DNA of 64,000 nucleotides from positions 42,443 through 106,442 of the forward strand of contig JAFYXV010000005.1 of the NCBI GenBank assembly GCA_017557885.1, read 5' to 3'. The stretch is from a bacterium. Its GTDB lineage: Bacteria; Auribacterota; UBA3054. The translations under genes were made by a program, and so were the position numbers. Under the pieces are notes generated by a model. That model was given only the letters and a program-made list of their open reading frames with translations, was not told the DNA's origin and made no database searches. Of the stretch, positions 63,861 through 64,000 are shown one piece after another; positions within the stretch are counted from its first letter, which is position 1, and every line of letters begins with the position of its first letter.

Positions 63861-64000
63861 GACAGTAACTAGACAGTAACTAGACAGTAACTAGACAGTA
63901 ACTAGACAGTAACTAGACAGTAACTAGACAGTAACTAGACAGTAACTAGACAGTAACTAGACAGTAACTAGACAGTAACTAGACAGTAACTAGACAGTAA
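63861..64000. repeat. Tandem GACAGTAACTA array (11 bp, at least 12 copies, runs off the window)
   Basis: Exact 11-base units from 63861 to the window edge. The core TAGACAGTA also appears just before the first array (63668-63676). Every frame contains TAG or TAA stops, so it is non-coding. Confidence 0.93.

Noticed and set aside
63683..64000. Possible CRISPR array at the window end
   Set aside because: Units of 10-11 bp are directly adjacent with no spacers; simple tandem repeats.

Overview
The window comes from a strictly anaerobic, Gram-negative bacterium, most probably of the Verrucomicrobiota/Lentisphaerota group (gut-type Lentisphaeria or Kiritimatiellae). Reasons: Kdo transferase WaaA (LPS), a membrane-bound pyrophosphatase, a fused SecDF, two [FeFe]-hydrogenase maturases (HydG, HydF), host-glycan enzymes (GH27, GH120, M60-like peptidases) and four secreted proteins ending in a PEP plus hydrophobic plus RRR tail typical of PEP-CTERM sorting. 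This placement is inference; no rRNA or marker phylogeny could be run.

Layout. 1-4144: a tight housekeeping run (mtaB, plsC, fmt, rsmB) with stop/start overlaps. 4221-9187: a four-gene cassette of secreted proteins behind a strong promoter, AT-richer than its surroundings. 9186-15588 (minus): a GH120-type xylosidase in an operon with panC and a DUF1844 protein, then two tandem M60-like metallopeptidases. 15791-24644: pyrophosphatase, yajC, an orphan basic membrane protein, secDF, and two nucleotide-sugar dehydratases. 24685-34138: hipBA, a GH27 enzyme with an unusual N-terminal domain, a Cys-rich redox protein, an ADP-ribosylglycohydrolase-like lipoprotein, a SAM-type riboswitch before an orphan gene, Fic, a Panacea-type toxin-antitoxin pair and a flavodoxin. 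34172-39005: an LPS/RNA/CoA housekeeping run (waaA, rnd, PP2C phosphatase, rsmD, coaD). 39025-43846 (minus): two large tandem repeat-rich surface proteins. 44057-53132: tRNA-Thr, an AI-2E-family permease, hydG, accessory genes, and hydF. 53133-64000: an accessory region dense in toxin-antitoxin type genes (Fic, HEPN-MNT, DUF4143 ATPases, AlbA_2 ATP-binding protein), gene remnants and unusual repeats, with clpB in its middle.

The most interesting signals are: (1) a HEPN-MNT module inserted between two nearly identical copies of the clpB 3' end and its terminator; (2) a SAM-I/IV-like riboswitch with its own terminator controlling an unrecognised 127-residue protein; (3) a promoter bracketed by two identical palindromes that drives a short terminated, highly structured RNA before an AlbA_2 gene; (4) a Trp-rich secreted domain that occurs alone in one cassette and fused to an alpha-galactosidase 20 kb away; (5) exactly spaced 23-bp, 11-bp and 10-bp repeat arrays.
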